Assembly: GCF_027912455.1 (NCBI RefSeq)
Contig: NZ_CP115446.1
Span: 2,627,501 to 2,691,500 of the forward strand
Origin: Aurantiacibacter sp. MUD61
GTDB taxonomy: Bacteria > Pseudomonadota > Alphaproteobacteria > Sphingomonadales > Sphingomonadaceae
Direction of reading: 5' to 3'
Length of the DNA stretch: 64,000 bases
Below the pieces are notes generated by a model that worked only from the letters and a program-made list of their open reading frames with translations, had not been told where the DNA came from and ran no database searches. Positions 17,683-26,063 of the stretch are shown in pieces. Each line of letters begins with the position of its first letter. Position 1 is the stretch's first letter. Position numbers and translations under genes: made by a program.

Positions 17683-18411
17683 CTAACGACACAGGCCAGC
17701 AGGTGGGCCACGGCTCTGGTCGAGGTGGAAATGGTCCGCGTGGGCGGCATTGTATTCGGGCGAGAGGACAATCCCGAAATTGAGACAAGCGCTGTCACGC
17801 ACCGCGCGCAGAAAGCGGCCACGATCCTCGCCATCGCCCCAATCATTCAGCACCGAAACGCGCGTTCCATCCCCGAGCACAAAGGCAGAAATGTCGATCG
17901 CATTGCTCGTCGCATGCTGGCTCCAGCGGCCGTCATCGCCTCCGCCAACGCGCCGACAATTATACGTCCCGAGCTGCTCGACGCGTGACACAGCCGATCC
18001 AAGCATTTCTTCTGCAAGCGGTCCGACATCCTTCGCCAGCCATTGGCTAAGGCTGACCGCAACTGTGCAGGTCATCTCTGGATTGGCCGGCGTGAGCGGC
18101 GATTCAGGCAGCACCAGCCTGTTTTCCCGGCGACACGCGCCATCTCCTGCAGGTTCCAGCATCGTATAAGTGATATCGCTGCGCTCGAGCACTGCATTAC
18201 AGGCGGCAGGATCCGAACGCAGGGCGCCAATTTTCATAGCTGTCGCCCATCCGCGCGGATTGTCGAGATCGAGCGGTGCCCATGGATTGTGCTGCGGATG
18301 GTCTTCCAGCCAGGCGCGTCCGTAGACGAATGCTGCAGCGCCCGCGGCCAGCAGGACAAGCAATTTCACGATTCGCCGCATCCCGCTCGGTTTTGCTTTG
18401 CCCCCGGCCAT
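17683..18411 (-). CDS. Extensin-family (Extensin_C, M15-like) protein
   Basis: A 242-residue membrane-anchored or secreted protein with one N-terminal hydrophobic segment (about 12-30, 'IVKLLVLLAAGAAAFVYG') and an Extensin_C domain. The fold is related to M15 D,D-carboxypeptidases, with likely metal-ligand regions 'SQHATSNAIDISAF' and 'HADHFHLD'. Paired cysteines ('AACNAV', 'GACRREN', 'MTCTV', 'YNCRRV', 'SACLNF') suggest periplasmic disulfides. A role in peptidoglycan trimming is inferred, not shown. Its ATG shares a base with the dnaE2 stop (TGATG), so it is translationally coupled as the last gene of the LexA-boxed operon. Confidence 0.85.
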   Translation of the reverse strand: MAGGKAKPSGMRRIVKLLVLLAAGAAAFVYGRAWLEDHPQHNPWAPLDLDNPRGWATAMKIGALRSDPAACNAVLERSDITYTMLEPAGDGACRRENRLVLPESPLTPANPEMTCTVAVSLSQWLAKDVGPLAEEMLGSAVSRVEQLGTYNCRRVGGGDDGRWSQHATSNAIDISAFVLGDGTRVSVLNDWGDGEDRGRFLRAVRDSACLNFGIVLSPEYNAAHADHFHLDQSRGPPAGLCR

Positions 18412-21400
18412 CAGTGAAAGTCCCGCGATTTGGGAATGATCCGCACGTTGCGCGGATGTCCGCCCTTGCTGCCGCTCAGCTGGTCAATCAGGTCGCGCGG
18501 TTTGATTGCGCCCTCGGCTGCTTCCACCGCCCTGCCCTTACCCGGAGGCAGCGGGCTGGTGACATGATCTGCCCGCGCGAGCGGCGCGTTGAGCATGTCA
18601 TCGGAAAGGCGGTGAAGTTCGGGTGTCGCGTCGGTCATATGCTGGGCGATGACATGGATCACTTCGTCATCATATTCCACCCGTCCGCGCACTTCCATCA
18701 ATCGCGACCCCATAACGACGCGGCGCTGCTTCTCCTTGAGATCGGGCCACACGACGAGGTTGATGACGCCCGTTTCATCCTCCAGCGTGATGAAGCACAC
18801 ACCCTTCGCGCTGCCCGGCCGCTGGCGAATCAGCACCACGCCCGCGACATGCACCATGCTGCGGAACTTGCGGTCCCTCAGGTCGCAGGCGCGCACGAAG
18901 CCACGCTGGGCAAGGCTGGCACGCAGGAAGGCCATCGGATGCGCCTTCAGGCTGAGCCGCGTGGTCTGGTAATCGGCCACGACTTCCTCCGACAAGGGCA
19001 TTTTCGGCAGGATCGCGCGGCCCCGCTCCGCGCCCTCATCCCGCTCGTCTGCATGCAGGAAGAGCGGCAGATCCTCCCCGCCAACCAGGCTGCGCGCATC
19101 CCACAGGGCCTGACGCCGCGACAAATCCATCGAAGTGAAGCAATCCGCACTCGCAAGGCGCTCGATATGCGCAGGGGAAAGCCGCGCCCGGTCGCGCAGT
19201 TCCGCCACATCGGCAAAGGCCCCTTCCTGCGCCCGCGCCGCCAGCAGGTTTGCCGCGACATGTTCGGGCAAACCATCCACCTGCCGCAGGCCGAGGCGCA
19301 GGGCGATGTGTTTGTCGGCACGGCCTTGCACTTCGCCATCACCCTCTGAGGCCCACCCCGCTTCGCTAAGGCTCACCTGCGGTTCGCCAAGCTCCACTGC
19401 CCCTCCCGCATGCGGGAGGGGATTACGAGACTTGGCAGCTTGCTGCCTAGTCGCAGTGGGGTGGGCATCCGCCAGCCGCAATTCCTCCAAAGTACAATCC
19501 CACTCGCTGTGGTTCACATCCGCCGGCAGCACCGTCACTCCATGCTCGCGCGCATCGCGCACGATCTGCGCCGGGGCATAAAATCCCATCGGCTGCGAAT
19601 TGAGCAACCCGCAGGCAAACGCAGCCGGGAAATGGCATTTGAGCCAGCTCGACACATAGACCAGATGCGCGAAGCTGGCGGCGTGGCTTTCGGGAAAGCC
19701 GTATTCGCCAAAGCCGCGGATCTGGTTGAAGCAGCGCTCGGCAAATTCGCGGTCGTAGCCGCGCGTCACCATCCGCTCGACCATCATGTCCTGCAATTCG
19801 TCTACCATGCCGCGGCTGCGGAACGTCGCCATCGCCTTGCGCAGGCGGTTCGCCTCCTTGGACGAGAATTTCGCCGCATCGAGCGCGATTTTCATCGCCT
19901 GTTCCTGGAAAATCGGTACCCCCAGCGTCCGTTCGAGGATGCTGGACAACTCGTCTGGCGGGCCGTGCTGCGGACTGGGCGCAGGGATCACCACTTTCTC
20001 CGCGCCGCGCCGTCGCTTGAGGTAGGGATGCACCATATCGCCCTGGATCGGACCGGGGCGCACGATGGCGACTTGGATCACCAGATCGTAGAATTCGCGC
20101 GGGCGCAGGCGCGGCAGCATGTTCATCTGCGCGCGGCTTTCCACCTGGAACACGCCCAGCGAATCGCCCTTGCGCAGCATGGCATAGGTTTCAGGGTCCT
20201 CACGCGGCACGCTGGCGAGCGTCAGCGGGCGATCATGGTGATCTTCCAGCAGGTCGAGGCATTTCTTGATGCAGGTGAGCATGCCCAGCGCCAGCACATC
20301 GACTTTCAGGATGCCGAGCGCCTCGATATCGTCCTTGTCCCACTCGATGAAGCTGCGATTAGGCATGGCGCCATTGCCGATGGGCACGGTCTCCGTCAGC
20401 GCGCCTTCGGTGAGGATAAAGCCGCCGACATGCTGCGAGAGATGTCGCGGCATTCCAACCATTTGCTTCGTCAAAGTGAGAACGCGCCTGAGGTGCGGAT
20501 CGCTCAAATCCATGCCCGTTTCAGCGGCGTGATCCTCACCGATTTCCTTACCCCATCCGCCCCATACGGTGCGCGCGAGAGCGCTGGTGACATCTTCCGA
20601 CAATCCCATCGCCTTGCCGACTTCGCGGATGGCCATGCGCGGGCGGTAATGGATCACCGTCGCAGTCAGCCCGGCACGGTGGCGGCCATATTTGCGATAA
20701 AGATACTGGATCACCTCCTCGCGCCGCTCATGCTCGAAATCGACATCGATATCGGGCGGCTCCTTGCGGTCTTCCGAGATAAATCGATCGAACAAAAGCT
20801 GGTGATGCGCCGGATCAACATTGGTAATGCCGAGGCAGAAACACACTGCCGAATTGGCCGCGCTTCCCCGCCCCTGGCAAAGGATCGGCGGATCGACCTG
20901 CGTGCGGGCGAAATCGACGATATCCTGAATAGTGAGGAAATATCGCGCGAGATCCATCTTCGCGATCAGCGCCAGTTCTTTCTCCAGCGTGGCGAAGACG
21001 CTGTCCGGGATACCGTGCGGATAGCGCTCCTGCGCGCCCCAGAAGGTGGAGCATTCGAGATATTCCTGCGGTCCCATGTCGCCCGGATATATCTCGTCCG
21101 GATATTCGTAGCGCAGCTCATCCAGGCTGAAATTGCAGGCATCGGCCACATCCCGCGTCGCCTGGATCGCCTGCGGCCACGCGGCGAACAGGCTCAGCAT
21201 TTCCTCGGGGCTTTTCAGGTGCCGTTCGGCATTGGCATGGAGAAGGTGCCCGGCGGCAGCCACAGTGGTCTTGTGCCGGATCGCCGTCATCACGTCCTGC
21301 AACGGGCGCCGTTCGGCAGCGTGATAATGCACATCATTGGTCGCCAGCAGCCGCAATCCGTTGGCGCGCGCGAGCATGTCGAGCCTGTCGAGCCGGGCGA

Positions 21401-22127
21401 TGTCATTGCCGCGATAGAGGAAGCTCGCCGCGATATGGCGCATGGTGGGGAGCGTGCGCACAAGGTGGGGGAGAATGTCGGGGAATGGGGCTGTTATGTT
21501 CTGCGGTGCGAATAGACGGCCATCATTACTCCCCTCCCGTTCGGGGACAGCCTCTTTCTCACGCTCACTTCGTTCGCGCCCACCCCTAACCCCTCCCGCA
21601 AGCGGGAGGGGGATGACGTTGCTCTTCACTTCTATTGTAAACTCCGCACCCAAATCATCGGGCGGGATAAGGATCAGCTGCACATCCTCGCTATGCTCGG
21701 CCAGCATCATGAGGCTGATTTCGCACGCGCCTTTCTCCTGCCACTCGCCATCCAGCGTGGACATCCGCCCTGCACTGATCAGGCGGCAAAGGCGGCCATA
21801 GGCGGTGCGGTCTTTGGGATAGGCGAGGAACGCTAGGCCCTCTGTCGTTTCGATCCGCGTGCCGATCACCGGGCGCAGTTTGAGCGTTTTCGCTTCCGTA
21901 TGCACGCGCACCACGCCGGCCATGCTGTTGGCATCGGCAATCCCGATGGCGTCATAGCCAAGCTGCCGCGCGGCCAGTACGAGGTCCACCGCATCGGAGG
22001 CTCCGCGCAGGAAGCTGAAGCAGGACACGATCCCCAGCTCGACGAAAGGCGCGCGCGGCGGTGCGTCGATCGTGTCGGGATCGAGATCGATTGTGCGCTT
22101 GGGCTGGACGAGGTCGTTTTCAGGCAT
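18411..22127 (-). CDS. dnaE2: Error-prone DNA polymerase DnaE2 (ImuC) with in-frame repeat inserts
   Basis: Catalytic subunit of the SOS mutasome; with ImuA and ImuB it copies past DNA lesions. The 1238-residue protein has the PHP domain ('SCFSFLRGASDAVDLVLAA' near 36), polymerase palm blocks ('CQGRGSAANSAVCF', 'PPDIDVDFEHERREEVIQ'), the helix-hairpin-helix region and the C-terminal OB domain ('FITLEDETGVINLVVWP'). It is longer than the usual 1050-1100 residues because of two repeat-derived inserts, 'NVIPLPLAGGVRGGRERSE' and the segment around 'SRNPLPHAGGAVELGE'. The start is taken as the ATG of MPENDLVQ; the open frame upstream reads through a palindromic repeat. It is third in an operon after udgX. 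Confidence 0.93.
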   Translation of the reverse strand: MPENDLVQPKRTIDLDPDTIDAPPRAPFVELGIVSCFSFLRGASDAVDLVLAARQLGYDAIGIADANSMAGVVRVHTEAKTLKLRPVIGTRIETTEGLAFLAYPKDRTAYGRLCRLISAGRMSTLDGEWQEKGACEISLMMLAEHSEDVQLILIPPDDLGAEFTIEVKSNVIPLPLAGGVRGGRERSEREKEAVPEREGSNDGRLFAPQNITAPFPDILPHLVRTLPTMRHIAASFLYRGNDIARLDRLDMLARANGLRLLATNDVHYHAAERRPLQDVMTAIRHKTTVAAAGHLLHANAERHLKSPEEMLSLFAAWPQAIQATRDVADACNFSLDELRYEYPDEIYPGDMGPQEYLECSTFWGAQERYPHGIPDSVFATLEKELALIAKMDLARYFLTIQDIVDFARTQVDPPILCQGRGSAANSAVCFCLGITNVDPAHHQLLFDRFISEDRKEPPDIDVDFEHERREEVIQYLYRKYGRHRAGLTATVIHYRPRMAIREVGKAMGLSEDVTSALARTVWGGWGKEIGEDHAAETGMDLSDPHLRRVLTLTKQMVGMPRHLSQHVGGFILTEGALTETVPIGNGAMPNRSFIEWDKDDIEALGILKVDVLALGMLTCIKKCLDLLEDHHDRPLTLASVPREDPETYAMLRKGDSLGVFQVESRAQMNMLPRLRPREFYDLVIQVAIVRPGPIQGDMVHPYLKRRRGAEKVVIPAPSPQHGPPDELSSILERTLGVPIFQEQAMKIALDAAKFSSKEANRLRKAMATFRSRGMVDELQDMMVERMVTRGYDREFAERCFNQIRGFGEYGFPESHAASFAHLVYVSSWLKCHFPAAFACGLLNSQPMGFYAPAQIVRDAREHGVTVLPADVNHSEWDCTLEELRLADAHPTATRQQAAKSRNPLPHAGGAVELGEPQVSLSEAGWASEGDGEVQGRADKHIALRLGLRQVDGLPEHVAANLLAARAQEGAFADVAELRDRARLSPAHIERLASADCFTSMDLSRRQALWDARSLVGGEDLPLFLHADERDEGAERGRAILPKMPLSEEVVADYQTTRLSLKAHPMAFLRASLAQRGFVRACDLRDRKFRSMVHVAGVVLIRQRPGSAKGVCFITLEDETGVINLVVWPDLKEKQRRVVMGSRLMEVRGRVEYDDEVIHVIAQHMTDATPELHRLSDDMLNAPLARADHVTSPLPPGKGRAVEAAEGAIKPRDLIDQLSGSKGGHPRNVRIIPKSRDFH
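19351..19466. repeat. Palindromic repeat inside dnaE2 (copy 1)
   Basis: An inverted-repeat element of about 116 bases: outer arms GCCCACCCCGC / GCAGTGGGGTGGGC, inner hairpins CCCTCCCGCA-TGCGGGAGGG (19401-19420) and GACTTGGCAG..CTGCCTAGTC. It is related to the gap-pgk intergenic copy at 52161. It is translated in frame within dnaE2. Confidence 0.85.
21529..21613. repeat. Palindromic repeat inside dnaE2 (copy 2)
   Basis: Contains CCCCTCCCGC-AAGCGGGAGGGG (21590-21612), CACCCCTAACCCC and a second short hairpin TCCCC..GGGGA (21530-21547). It is read in frame as 'LPLAGGVRGGRERSE' and following residues in the segment before 'AASFLYRGND' of the PHP domain. Confidence 0.8.
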
Positions 22128-22140
22128 GTGAAACACCTCG

Positions 22141-22228
22141 CTCGTCCTGAGCCTGTCGAAGGACCGCTTTTCTTCAGGCGTCACGCGAGAAGTGAAGAAC
22201 GCCCCTTCGACAGGCTCAGGGTGAGCGG
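22141..22228. repeat. Inverted pair of GAGCCTGTCGAAGG repeats between udgX and dnaE2
   Basis: CTCGTCCTGAGCCTGTCGAAGG (22141-22162) and CCCTTCGACAGGCTCAGGGTGAGC (about 22204-22227) face each other over about 40 bases. The pair fills the 103-base udgX-dnaE2 gap and could fold as a long hairpin in the message. Confidence 0.85.
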
Positions 22229-22229
22229 A

Positions 22230-23678
22230 TCAGGGGGCCTCCGCCATCTGGTCCAGCCGTTCCCGCACCGCCGTAAGGTCTGCCGCAAACAGGCGTTCCT
22301 GTTCGTCCGCCGCATCGCCATCGAGGCGCAGGAGGTAAGAGGGATGCACCGTCACCCACAGCTCGCTGCCATCCTCAAGAGCGATCGGCGTGCCGCGCAC
22401 CTTGTTCACACTCACCGTCTTGCCGAGCAGGCTGCGCGCGGCAGAGGCACCCAGCGCCAGCACCAGTTTAGGCTTCACGATGGCGCGCTCGGCCTCCTGC
22501 CACCAGCGGCAGGTGTCGATTTCCTTCGCGGCGGGGGACTGGTGGATGCGGCGTTTGCCGCGCTGGACGAATTTGAAATGCTTCACCGCATTGGTGAGAT
22601 AGGCTTTCTCGCGCACAATCCCGGCGGCGGAGAGATGCTCGCTCAGCACCTGCCCTGCAGGGCCGACGAAGGGACGCCCGGCCATATCCTCCTTGTCGCC
22701 CGGCTGCTCGCCAACGATCATCAGAGGCGCATCGCGTGGCCCCTCGCCCATAACCGCATGGTTTTCGAGACTGCCGATGGGGCAATTGCGGCATCCGGCA
22801 ATCGCTTTGCCAATCGCCTCCAGCGTATCGGGCCGCGCGGCAAATTCCGATTTGCCTTCCGCCACCATGGATCCCTCGCGCCCCTGCGCCCCGGCAATCA
22901 GCTCAGGGATGAGCTCCGCCTCGGGCATGTTCTTCCAATATTTCTTCGGCATTTCTTTCAGCATCGCGCCGATCTTGAGCCGCGCGGGGTTGAAGATGGA
23001 AGCATAATATTTGCGCCAGAGATCCTCCGCCGGATCGCCGCTGGGCGCGTCCGATTTCTGCGCTGGAGGGCCTTCGCACAAAGTCTCCGTGTCCCAGTAC
23101 AGGCTGCCGCGCGGGGTGAGGATCGACCAGCGCATATTGGCGAAGCGGCGCACGAAAAAGCCCGCCTCGCGCCGCAATATGTGGTGCTCGGGCTCGAACC
23201 AGGCGACGTAATGCTCGCCCGCCTCAGGCTCATCGCCCTCCTCCACCAGCCTGAAGCGGACGAAAGCGTGCATCTTGTGCGCATCGCGCCGCACTGCCTT
23301 ATCGAGTTCCTCCACCCGGCGGATATCGGGATCGGCCTTGTCCTCCATCATCCGCGGGTTGGACTGGAGCCGCCACAGCAGGCGATAGAGCAGCGCGAAA
23401 CGCTCCGGGTCCGAGTGGTGGATCGCGGTTTTGGCGAGGCTCACGAAGCGCTTGCTCGCGCGCACCATGCGGTTCGGGTCTTCGGGCACAGGCATCCGCC
23501 GGTCACCGTGAGAAAACAACGATCCGGTACCGCCCGGCTCCACCCATGCCACCCGGTCGGGCGGCACATCGCACTGGACAAGCGACCGCGCCCGCTCCCG
23601 CCAGAAAGCAAAATCGTCATGGCTTGGCATGTTGACCACGTAATAGGTGCCGAGTTTCACGTGCTGGAGCGCGGTCAT
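22230..23678 (-). CDS. udgX: DUF4130 fused to UdgX-type uracil-DNA binding protein
   Basis: The 482-residue protein combines two modules. Residues 1 to about 250 resemble the DUF4130 family of DNA-metabolism proteins ('ERFALLYRLLWRLQSNPRMM', 'HKMHAFVRFR', 'WSILTPRGSLYWD'). Residues about 280-482 are a family-4-like uracil-DNA glycosylase with cysteines for an Fe-S cluster ('GCRNCPIG'), 'VGEQPGDKED' and the UdgX-specific 'KRRIHQ' loop (near 373). In UdgX the loop His forms a covalent bond to the uracil site, a suicide repair reaction. It overlaps the radical SAM gene by ATGA and precedes dnaE2, so it is SOS-linked. Fe-S binding and chemistry are inferred from family knowledge. Confidence 0.92.
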   Translation of the reverse strand: MTALQHVKLGTYYVVNMPSHDDFAFWRERARSLVQCDVPPDRVAWVEPGGTGSLFSHGDRRMPVPEDPNRMVRASKRFVSLAKTAIHHSDPERFALLYRLLWRLQSNPRMMEDKADPDIRRVEELDKAVRRDAHKMHAFVRFRLVEEGDEPEAGEHYVAWFEPEHHILRREAGFFVRRFANMRWSILTPRGSLYWDTETLCEGPPAQKSDAPSGDPAEDLWRKYYASIFNPARLKIGAMLKEMPKKYWKNMPEAELIPELIAGAQGREGSMVAEGKSEFAARPDTLEAIGKAIAGCRNCPIGSLENHAVMGEGPRDAPLMIVGEQPGDKEDMAGRPFVGPAGQVLSEHLSAAGIVREKAYLTNAVKHFKFVQRGKRRIHQSPAAKEIDTCRWWQEAERAIVKPKLVLALGASAARSLLGKTVSVNKVRGTPIALEDGSELWVTVHPSYLLRLDGDAADEQERLFAADLTAVRERLDQMAEAP

Positions 23679-24916
23679 CCGAACAGCTCCAGCTGCTCCT
23701 GCTTCGGAGCCAGCAGCGCGCGCAAATCGGCGCGGTCGGTCAGGGTGAGCGGCCGCCAGTCCACCGTGCAGATGAAGGGCCGTACCTTGGTGATCGAGAC
23801 GGTGAGCTTCGCCACATCGTCCAGCCGCAGCGTGCGGTGACGTCGTGACGCCAGAATTTGCCCGACGGCGCGTGTTCCCAGGCCCGGCACGCGCAGCAGC
23901 TGCTCTTTCGAGGCGCGGTTGACGTCGACCGGGAAGCTGTCGCGGAATTTGAGCGCCCAGGCGAGTTTCGGATCGATATCGAGCGGCAAATTCCCATCCG
24001 CCTCGGTCGCCTGCATCACTTCCTTGGGCGCGAAACCGTAGAATCGCATCAGCCAGTCCGACTGGTACAGCCGGTGCTCGCGCATCAGCGGCGGGCGCTT
24101 CAGCGGCAGCACGGCGCTGGCATCGGGAATGGGCGAGAAGGCACTGTAATAGACGCGTCGCAGCTTGAAACTGTCATACAGGCGGCTCGCCTTGCCCACG
24201 ATATCGCTGTCGGTCGCGGCATCGGCACCGACGATCATCTGCGTCGACTGGCCACCCGGCGCAAAGCGCGGTGCGTGTTTGAAGCGCTTTTTCTCATCCT
24301 TCGCCTGCCGAATCGCCATCTTGACCCCGCCCATCGCGCCTTCGATCTGGCGGCTGTCCTTGTCGGGCGCGAGGCGAGTGAGCCCGGCATCGGTCGGCAG
24401 CTCGACATTGATCGAGACGCGGTCGGCATAGAGCCCCGCCTGATGCACCAGCTGCGGATCGGCCTCTGGAATCGTCTTCAAATGGATATAGCCGCGAAAG
24501 TCGTATTCATCGCGCAGGATACGCGCGCATTCGACCATCTCCTCCATCGTGTGGTTGGAGCTCTTGATGATGCCGGAGGAGAGAAACAGCCCCTCGATAT
24601 AATTGCGGCGGTAGAAAGTGATCGTCAGGTCCGCGACCTCACGCGGGGTGAAGCGCGCGCGGCGCACGTTCGAGCTCTTGCGGTTCACGCAGTAGTGGCA
24701 ATCGAAAATGCAGTGATTGGTCAGCAGGATCTTCAAAAGCGAGATACAACGGCCATCGGGCGCATAGGCGTGGCAGATGCCCATCCCCTCGGTCGATCCG
24801 ATCCCCTTGCCATTCTTGCTGTTGCGCTCCGCCGTTCCCGAAGACGCGCAGGAAGCATCATACTTCGCCGCATCGGCGAGGATTTCGAGCTTCTGAATAG
24901 TGTCGAGTGCGGGCAT
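23675..24916 (-). CDS. Putative DNA modification/repair radical SAM protein
   Basis: A 413-residue radical SAM enzyme of the family annotated as putative DNA modification/repair protein, usually found beside DUF4130/UdgX. The cluster motif 'CIFDCHYC' (CxxxCxxC, about 68-75) binds the 4Fe-4S cluster that cleaves S-adenosylmethionine. 'GLFLSSGIIKSSNHTMEEM' and 'SINVELPTDAGLTRLAPDK' follow. The C-terminus holds a helix-hairpin-helix ('LLRVPGLGTRAVGQIL', about 345-360), which suggests DNA binding. Reaction and substrate are unknown. The ATG lies 7 bases after a -10 that sits inside a LexA box, so the message may have no 5' leader. It is the first gene of the operon. Confidence 0.92.
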   Translation of the reverse strand: MPALDTIQKLEILADAAKYDASCASSGTAERNSKNGKGIGSTEGMGICHAYAPDGRCISLLKILLTNHCIFDCHYCVNRKSSNVRRARFTPREVADLTITFYRRNYIEGLFLSSGIIKSSNHTMEEMVECARILRDEYDFRGYIHLKTIPEADPQLVHQAGLYADRVSINVELPTDAGLTRLAPDKDSRQIEGAMGGVKMAIRQAKDEKKRFKHAPRFAPGGQSTQMIVGADAATDSDIVGKASRLYDSFKLRRVYYSAFSPIPDASAVLPLKRPPLMREHRLYQSDWLMRFYGFAPKEVMQATEADGNLPLDIDPKLAWALKFRDSFPVDVNRASKEQLLRVPGLGTRAVGQILASRRHRTLRLDDVAKLTVSITKVRPFICTVDWRPLTLTDRADLRALLAPKQEQLELFG

Positions 24917-24918
24917 TT

Positions 24919-24951
24919 GTTCCTTATATGTTCTTACGCCGGATTCGCCAA
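24919..24951 (-). promoter_or_regulatory. LexA box overlapping promoter of the radical SAM-udgX-dnaE2 operon
   Basis: GTTC-CTTATAT-GTTC (24919-24933), the alphaproteobacterial LexA site GTTC-N7-GTTC. On the minus strand a promoter TTGGCG-N17-TATAAG has its -10 (24928-24923) inside the box. The start point is predicted at or next to the A of the ATG. Confidence 0.88.
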
Positions 24952-25150
24952 GACCTTTCCCGCATCCCCAGCGTCGGAACCATTGCCCGCCGTCCGAATT
25001 GTATGGGCAAGCGTGTCGCCCAAGCGATGCGCGCGTACCGGGCCCCTCTGGCGAGCCATGCTCGTGATGTCGGACGCAGCTGAACGGGGCACCGCCCCCA
25101 GTGAGAGGGGCAGAGAAAAAATTCCTCCCCTCGCAACAGAGTTGGAGAGA

Positions 25151-25888
25151 ATGATGAAACTTCTTGCTTACACCGCCGTAGCCGCACTGATGGCTATCCC
25201 TGCAATGGCGCAGGAGAAGGACTGGAATTTCGGCGATGGTGTCGATGACGAACGCTGGTCGCTGATCAATAGCGATTACGGCATGTGCGATGCCGGCCTC
25301 AACCAGTCGCCGATCGATCTTGGCGCTCCCAATGCGCGCGGCGATATCGCATTGACGACCAATTTCGGCAGCACCACTGGCACAATGGCTCTGGGCGAAG
25401 AGAAGGTGCAGGTAAATTTCCCCGAAGGCATGGGCATGACTTCGGGCGGCATCGAGTTCAACCTGATCCAGGTCCACTTTCACACCCCGGCCGAGCACTC
25501 CATCGATGGTGAGCGTCAGCCGCTGGTTGCACACTTCGTACACGCCACTGACGATGGTCGCCTCGGCGTTCTGGGCGTGATGTTCGAAGAAGGCGAAGCC
25601 AACCCCGCACTCGCCGCCATCATGCCGCATCTGGGCGACAACGATGTGCACAATGGCATGGATGTCAGTTTCGATGTGAATGACATGGTGCCCGATGATC
25701 TGAACGTGTTCCGCTACATGGGCTCACTCACCACCCCGCCGTGCAGCGAGGGTGTGAACTGGCACGTGGCCGATGAAACCATGACCGCCAGCGTCGAGCA
25801 AATCCGCGCTATGTATGCCTCGCTCGGCCCGACCGCACGTTCGCTGCAACCGCAGGGCAATCGACTGGTCATTGCGCCGGAAGACTAA
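25151..25888 (+). CDS. Periplasmic alpha-type carbonic anhydrase
   Basis: Zinc enzyme that interconverts CO2 and bicarbonate in the periplasm. The 245-residue precursor has a signal peptide (MMKLLAYTAVAALMAIPAMAQ) followed by the alpha-class pattern: 'NQSPIDL', zinc-ligand segments 'QVHFHTPAEHSIDG' and 'VAHFVHA', and 'SLTTPPCSEGVNWHV' with the substrate-pocket Thr and the second half of a disulfide (first Cys in 'YGMCDAGLNQSPI'). Spacing and length match bacterial alpha-CAs. GGAGAG precedes ATG 25151; ATG 25154 is equally possible. It is divergent from the SOS operon and ends in its own terminator, so it is probably monocistronic. Confidence 0.93.
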   Translation: MMKLLAYTAVAALMAIPAMAQEKDWNFGDGVDDERWSLINSDYGMCDAGLNQSPIDLGAPNARGDIALTTNFGSTTGTMALGEEKVQVNFPEGMGMTSGGIEFNLIQVHFHTPAEHSIDGERQPLVAHFVHATDDGRLGVLGVMFEEGEANPALAAIMPHLGDNDVHNGMDVSFDVNDMVPDDLNVFRYMGSLTTPPCSEGVNWHVADETMTASVEQIRAMYASLGPTARSLQPQGNRLVIAPED

Positions 25889-25909
25889 ATTTTAGAGTGA
25901 TCTAACGAA

Positions 25910-25945
25910 ACGGGCGCGTCTCTGCGGAGGCGTGCCCTTTTTGTT
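25910..25945 (+). terminator. Terminator after carbonic anhydrase
   Basis: GGGCGCGTCT-CTGCGG-AGGCGTGCCC stem (two G-U pairs) followed by TTTTTGTTTTT. Confidence 0.85.
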
Positions 25946-26063
25946 TTTGCTCACGATTCTGCGGCCACGCATTCGTGCTTAACTTCATCCTAACCCTGTT
26001 TCTTAGGTCCGGTTTAACCAGCGCAGAGCATCGCATGATGCAACCACGAGAACGGGGCATGCC

